The position numbers and the translations under genes are program-made. A stretch of 34,740 bases of DNA, taken from contig SFGA01000018.1 of assembly GCA_004556705.1 (NCBI GenBank), positions 1 to 34,740 of the forward strand, written 5' to 3'. Of this stretch, positions 31,114-34,740 are shown piece after piece. The notes beneath the pieces were generated by a model that had not been told where the DNA came from, searched no databases, and worked only from the letters and a program-made list of their open reading frames with translations. Each line of letters begins with the position of its first letter. Position 1 is the first letter of the stretch. The DNA comes from Ruminococcus sp. (lineage in GTDB: Bacteria > Bacillota > Clostridia > Oscillospirales > Acutalibacteraceae).

Positions 31114-32244
31114 ATGGGATTATTCAATAACAAAAATCCAAACGAAGCCGCTTACGTTGGCGGCAAAAAGCATTTTACAGATGTAATTAAAAATTCAGGC
31201 CCTGGTGAACTTCTGCTTTGGAAACAGCCTGAGGAGGATTTCAATACAAATTCAACTCTTATTGTAATGCCCGGCGAAGAAGCAATCTTTATTAACGGAG
31301 GAAATATAGAGCAAGTTTTTACCAGTGGTACATATAAATTTAACACAAACAATTATCCTTTTATTAGTAGATTACGAAACGCTTTTTCAGGCGGAATTTC
31401 TACTTTTAATTGTGTTGTATATTTTGTCAGAAAGGCTGTTTCAATGGAAATCTATTGGGGAACGGATTCTCCGATTCAGGTTCGTGATCCTATTTTCCAA
31501 ATTGCTTGTGATGTACAGGCTCGTGGCTCATATAAGGTTTCAATTGAAGACTCTGCAAAGTTTTTGACCTTGATGATTGGTAATAATGTTTTTTTGACAA
31601 CGCAGGCTGAATTAACAAACTTCTTTAGAAGTCAATTCTTAATGCATATCAAGTCAAATCTTGCCAAAGCAATTAAAAACAGCGGTGAGGAATTAATCGG
31701 AATCAACGCACAGCAGGACTTGATTGCAGGTGAGTTGTCAAAAATTATTGCAGGTGTTTTTGATGAGTATGGAATATATTTGCAGGTATTTTCTATCGAG
31801 TCGATTGACGTTGTTGATAACGAGAACAGACAAAAACTTGAAGACGCAATTTCTTCAAAAGGTGTTATGGGCATTCTCGGCGATAATTGGGAACGCCAAA
31901 AGCAATATGAGCTTATGGGCGGTGCTGTAAGCAATCCGGGCGGATTGGCAGGCGCAGGAGCAGGTTTAGGTATGGGCATGGGCATGGGAGGTGCCTTTGC
32001 CGGAATGGCAGGAGGTATGTTTAATAATCAAGGAGGATTCAGCCAAGGAACTTCGGTTGACAATCCTCTTGAAAGACTCAATCAAAGCAATAATCAGCCT
32101 GTCAATAACGCTCAGTCTGATGAGCCTATACCTCAATTAGATCCCGTTGAAATATTAAAAAAACTTAAGCAAATGTTGGACTTGAATTTGATTACGCAAG
32201 AAGTTTATGATGAAAAATTAAGCGAAATAATGTCAAGAATGTAA
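31114..32244 (+). CDS. SPFH (YdjI-like) protein with SHOCT C-terminus
   Basis: 376 residues. The SPFH/YdjI-like core (about 35-250) shows IVMPGEEAIFINGGNI, GTYKFNTNNYPF, FVRKAVSMEIYWGTDSPIQV and VQARGSYKV. A Gly/Ala/Met-rich flexible linker follows (about 268-308), then a SHOCT-like helical hairpin (343-376, DPVEILKKLKQMLDLNLITQ), a short oligomerisation module. Such proteins form membrane-associated scaffolds or microdomains and recruit partners. GGAGG precedes the ATG, two bases after the immunity stop. It lies between toxin/immunity and membrane proteins, so it may gather the ATPase, the membrane parts and the toxin. Fold confident, role inferred. Confidence 0.82.
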   Translation: MGLFNNKNPNEAAYVGGKKHFTDVIKNSGPGELLLWKQPEEDFNTNSTLIVMPGEEAIFINGGNIEQVFTSGTYKFNTNNYPFISRLRNAFSGGISTFNCVVYFVRKAVSMEIYWGTDSPIQVRDPIFQIACDVQARGSYKVSIEDSAKFLTLMIGNNVFLTTQAELTNFFRSQFLMHIKSNLAKAIKNSGEELIGINAQQDLIAGELSKIIAGVFDEYGIYLQVFSIESIDVVDNENRQKLEDAISSKGVMGILGDNWERQKQYELMGGAVSNPGGLAGAGAGLGMGMGMGGAFAGMAGGMFNNQGGFSQGTSVDNPLERLNQSNNQPVNNAQSDEPIPQLDPVEILKKLKQMLDLNLITQEVYDEKLSEIMSRM

Positions 32245-32254
32245 GGAGGCGAAT

Positions 32255-32932
32255 ATGAAAAGTAATATTTATAAAATAATTTCCGGCCTGTTATTACCAA
32301 TAGCTTTTATTGCGTTGTTCTTTATTATAGGCGGGACAGAACACGGAAAGACTTGCTGGATTGCTTTTGCTTCTGTGGTAATTTCATATGCAATGTTGAT
32401 AGCTGTTCCGTTGTTTATACCGAATTCACAGAGTGCATATTTATTTGGTGTAACGAGCGGAACTGTTACAGGAGTTTTTTTCGCTATACAATTTGTTATT
32501 AGCATGATTTTTATGATTTCGGATTTTGAAAAGTGGAAAATAGCTTTAATCGTTGAAATGATTTTATTTGCAGGAGTTATTTTCTTGTTACTTCAGTTGG
32601 TTCAAGCGGATGAAATAACTGCAAAGAAAGAACAAAAGCATGAACAGGAAGTTTATTCTGTTAAAAATTTGGTGTTTAAGGCAAAGACGATTTTTGATGC
32701 TGCCACAGATGTTGAAATAAAAAAATATGCTAAAAGCGTTTATAATGAATTAAACACTTGCCAGACTTTAAGTAATTCTCAAATAAAGATGATTGACGAA
32801 ACTATAAATCTTAATTTAGATAATTTAAGTCAATTTGCAATGGTCGGCGATGTAGAAAAAACCAAATCAGTAGCTTCATCGTTAATAACTCTAATTAAAA
32901 AAAGAAAAGTATTATCAAAGCAAGGAGAATGA
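32255..32932 (+). CDS. Four-helix membrane protein with cytoplasmic helical tail
   Basis: 225 residues behind AAGGAGG. Four hydrophobic segments (about 9-27, 35-54, 63-88 and 95-116) are followed by a charged helical tail of 105 residues (about 120-225), presumably cytoplasmic. No known family recognised and no catalytic residues evident. It lies 10 bases after the SPFH gene and four bases before the last gene of the cluster. It could be a membrane platform or pore component for the HerA-type ATPase. Confidence 0.6.
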   Translation: MKSNIYKIISGLLLPIAFIALFFIIGGTEHGKTCWIAFASVVISYAMLIAVPLFIPNSQSAYLFGVTSGTVTGVFFAIQFVISMIFMISDFEKWKIALIVEMILFAGVIFLLLQLVQADEITAKKEQKHEQEVYSVKNLVFKAKTIFDAATDVEIKKYAKSVYNELNTCQTLSNSQIKMIDETINLNLDNLSQFAMVGDVEKTKSVASSLITLIKKRKVLSKQGE

Positions 32933-32936
32933 GTAT

Positions 32937-34598
32937 ATGTATAAAATGTGTGAAAATTGCGGCTATTTTTATGATGATTCGGAGCATTCACAATGTCCTC
33001 AATGTTCATCTGGAAACAGTGAAGAAAATGCAATGCAAACTCAGACAAATAGCACTACAGAATATAGCGAAACACCTGTTTCAGAACCTGATTTAGAGTC
33101 TCGGGAAATTACACCAATGGACGATGAATATTCAGGCTTTGAATTTATTCCGTCGTCATCAAGTTCGACAAATAACGGTTCAACTGACAAAACTGATTCG
33201 GACAAACATAAAAAGCGTAAAAAAAATAGAGCTAATGGAGAGAAAAGTAGCTTAAGCAATTATAAAAAAATAGCTGCGATTGTTCTTTCTCTTATTTTGG
33301 TTATAACCGGTATCAGCGTAATTATAGCCGTTAACGTAAAACCTAAAATAAGAATTGATTTAAACGATTATGTTGTTACCGACGTTAGTTATATAAAACC
33401 TTTATCTGACAGCGACTTAGATATAACTTATTTTGACAACTATAGTTACGGTCCGGGTTTATACGTGTACGGATATAATAAATATGCTTATGTAAATGAA
33501 TCCGAATTAAAAAATATAATTGATTGGGAAAGATTAATAGATGATTTAAACAGTAAATTAAATAAGAAATCAACAAAATATATGACTTTCTACGATTTCT
33601 TTGATTCGGACTCTTTCAGTTTTACAATCGATAAGTATAATAAAATATCCAATGGCGATGAACTTGATGTTTTAATAAGACCGGAACCGAATCATTCGAG
33701 AAATGTGACGAGCGGCGGTAACGCTACCAGCGAAGAGGAGAGCATGGGAATCAAGACATTTGGATATTCTGCTGACCCCGTAACGTTCACAAATGGAAAA
33801 GTAAAAATTGAGATCTGTCCTATTGAGGTAAGCTTTGCTATATCTAATTTGGAAGAAGGAGTAGTGATTGATCCATTTAAATATGTAACATTTATCAGCT
33901 ATGGTGCTGATGGTTATGCAAGTGTCGGTTGTTCTGTCGATAAAGATTTGGATGAGGAAATTCCGCTTACAAATGGACTTAGAGCAAAGTATTATAATGA
34001 TACAACACTTGCAATAGAAAAAGATGATTACATAATTACTAAAATCTCATTCTTCTTCGATTCAAAAACAAAATCAACTAACAATTATAAAAACGGCGAT
34101 AAGGTATATATGCAGTATTCGTGCTCAAACGATGTTTTAGAAAAAGACTATAATGTGCTTTTAGAGTCCAATAAAAAGGAATTTGTATTTTCGAATTTGG
34201 GCAAATTTGCTACCAAGTCTACAGTTATCAATTCTGAAGATCTCGAATTGTTAAAAGCTGAAGCCGCTAAAAGAATCAATGATAGATACGGTTCAGGCAG
34301 TTCAATGTCCAATTTTAAGTATGACTCTGCTTATATCGCCGATTTAAAAGATTTATCAAATAGCAGTAGCTTTCATAATGCTCTTTACTTAGTTTACTCA
34401 TATACATATACAAGTTGGGGCGGTGCTACTGAAACAAGATATTTGTATTGTAGGTTTAGGGATTTAATAATCGACGATTCAGGAAGGATGAAGTTCTTGC
34501 CGGAAGAATATTATGATAATTCAGATTCATCTTACGAAAGCGTAGAAGAGATACTTTCGAATAAACTTGGAGAGGAATACAACGTTACAAAATTATAA
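32937..34598 (+). CDS. Zinc-ribbon, single-pass membrane protein with large outer domain
   Basis: 553 residues. An N-terminal zinc ribbon (C5, C8, C20, C23) is followed by a Ser/Thr/acidic linker (25-90), a basic stop-transfer stretch (KHKKRKKNR) and a transmembrane helix (112-132). A long Asp/Tyr/Ser-rich region (about 135-553) with strand-like repeats would lie outside the cell. The topology (ribbon inside, domain outside) matches many clostridial zinc_ribbon_2 membrane proteins of unknown function. AAGGAG lies 10 bases before the ATG. As last gene of the cluster it may be a surface receptor or exit component. No enzymatic motif seen. Confidence 0.65.
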   Translation: MYKMCENCGYFYDDSEHSQCPQCSSGNSEENAMQTQTNSTTEYSETPVSEPDLESREITPMDDEYSGFEFIPSSSSSTNNGSTDKTDSDKHKKRKKNRANGEKSSLSNYKKIAAIVLSLILVITGISVIIAVNVKPKIRIDLNDYVVTDVSYIKPLSDSDLDITYFDNYSYGPGLYVYGYNKYAYVNESELKNIIDWERLIDDLNSKLNKKSTKYMTFYDFFDSDSFSFTIDKYNKISNGDELDVLIRPEPNHSRNVTSGGNATSEEESMGIKTFGYSADPVTFTNGKVKIEICPIEVSFAISNLEEGVVIDPFKYVTFISYGADGYASVGCSVDKDLDEEIPLTNGLRAKYYNDTTLAIEKDDYIITKISFFFDSKTKSTNNYKNGDKVYMQYSCSNDVLEKDYNVLLESNKKEFVFSNLGKFATKSTVINSEDLELLKAEAAKRINDRYGSGSSMSNFKYDSAYIADLKDLSNSSSFHNALYLVYSYTYTSWGGATETRYLYCRFRDLIIDDSGRMKFLPEEYYDNSDSSYESVEEILSNKLGEEYNVTKL

Positions 34599-34650
34599 TC
34601 CTTTAAAGGACAATGAAACAAGTCAACAAAAAAGACGGCATAAGTAAAGT

Positions 34651-34679
34651 AGTCAATACTTTGTAGACACAAAAAAGAA
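34651..34679 (-). repeat. Probable terminal region of an IS3-family element
   Basis: AGTCAATACTTTGTAGACAC followed by an A-rich run lies between the last cluster gene and the transposase stop, where the terminal inverted repeat of an IS3-family element is expected. The other end is outside the window, so the exact boundary cannot be set. Confidence 0.45.
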
Positions 34680-34740
34680 TTAAGCTGCCAGATCAATTCT
34701 ATATTGAACTGGTGGCTTTTTATTTAGTTTTCTAATAGGT
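34680..34740 (-). mobile_element. C-terminal end of an IS3-family transposase (partial)
   Basis: Entering from the right edge, the minus strand reads PIRKLNKKPPVQYRIDLAA and then TAA at 34680-34682. The P-x-x-YR ending, after an N-x-x-RP-like approach, is the usual C-terminus of IS3-family (IS150-like) OrfB DDE transposases. Only about 20 codons are inside the window. The same DNA read on the plus strand forms AGCTGCCAG/CTGGTGGCT plus TTTTTATTT and could terminate the toxin cluster. Confidence 0.65.

Noticed and set aside
1..34740. CRISPR arrays, rRNA genes or complete tRNA genes
   Set aside because: I found no regularly spaced repeat-spacer array, no rRNA sequence and only the 3' half of one tRNA.

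Overview
The window looks like an accessory region of a low-GC anaerobic gut Firmicute (class Clostridia, Ruminococcaceae/Lachnospiraceae type). The basis is AGGAGG-type ribosome binding sites, AT-rich codon use, Tn916/Tn1549-style integrases with an HTH excisionase, a DUF6809-type protein and clostridial forms of peptide deformylase and SspD. No core metabolic genes are visible. TAA, TAG and TGA all act as stops. The family names come from recognised motifs, not from database searches.

Left end (1-5890). The first 100 bases hold three consecutive hairpins typical of the right end/omega-RNA of an IS200/IS605 TnpB element. A strong promoter (162-190) and a structured leader (about 197-330) precede an HNH endonuclease gene (387-1358, +). 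Then come two tandem minus-strand tyrosine integrases. The downstream one (1459-2892) has lost its start codon and carries an ochre stop; the other (2885-4060) is intact. Next are a winged-helix gene, an excisionase-like gene with a promoter/terminator leader, and two small element genes. This part is visibly richer in G+C than the rest.

Defence island (5904-22766, all minus strand, tightly coupled). A small XRE regulator with its own promoter and palindromic operator is followed by sspD, sspB, sspC and sspA: a PAPS-reductase-like enzyme, a DUF4007 nickase, a large P-loop ATPase and a cysteine desulfurase. This is the single-strand DNA phosphorothioation machinery. The same transcript continues with a PLD-helicase, a 61-residue protein, a DndD-like SMC ATPase and a 163-residue protein. 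After these comes an SspE-type DUF262/DUF1524 nuclease with an added C-terminal HARE-HTH-like domain. The 3' tail holds a peptide deformylase broken by one TGA, a Cys-rich methyltransferase-like protein and a DUF1848 protein with a C-terminal radical-SAM cysteine motif. The layout suggests one sulfur-marking module serving two restriction effectors. The island ends at a 3' fragment of tRNA-Pro(UGG) at 23210-23254, the expected scar of a tRNA-targeting integrase.

Right part (23366-34740). Two GNAT acetyltransferase genes converge on a bidirectional terminator. They are followed by a plus-strand cluster (24789-34598): zinc-ribbon/TPR protein, 235-residue unknown, membrane-anchored YidD protein, HerA/FtsK-type ATPase, acidic-repeat protein ending in a papain-like (Tox-PL) deamidase toxin domain, Imm35/YrhB-like immunity protein, SPFH-SHOCT protein, four-helix membrane protein and zinc-ribbon single-pass membrane protein. 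I read this as a candidate toxin-immunity and export/assembly locus without a well-known name. An IS3-family transposase tail enters at the right edge.
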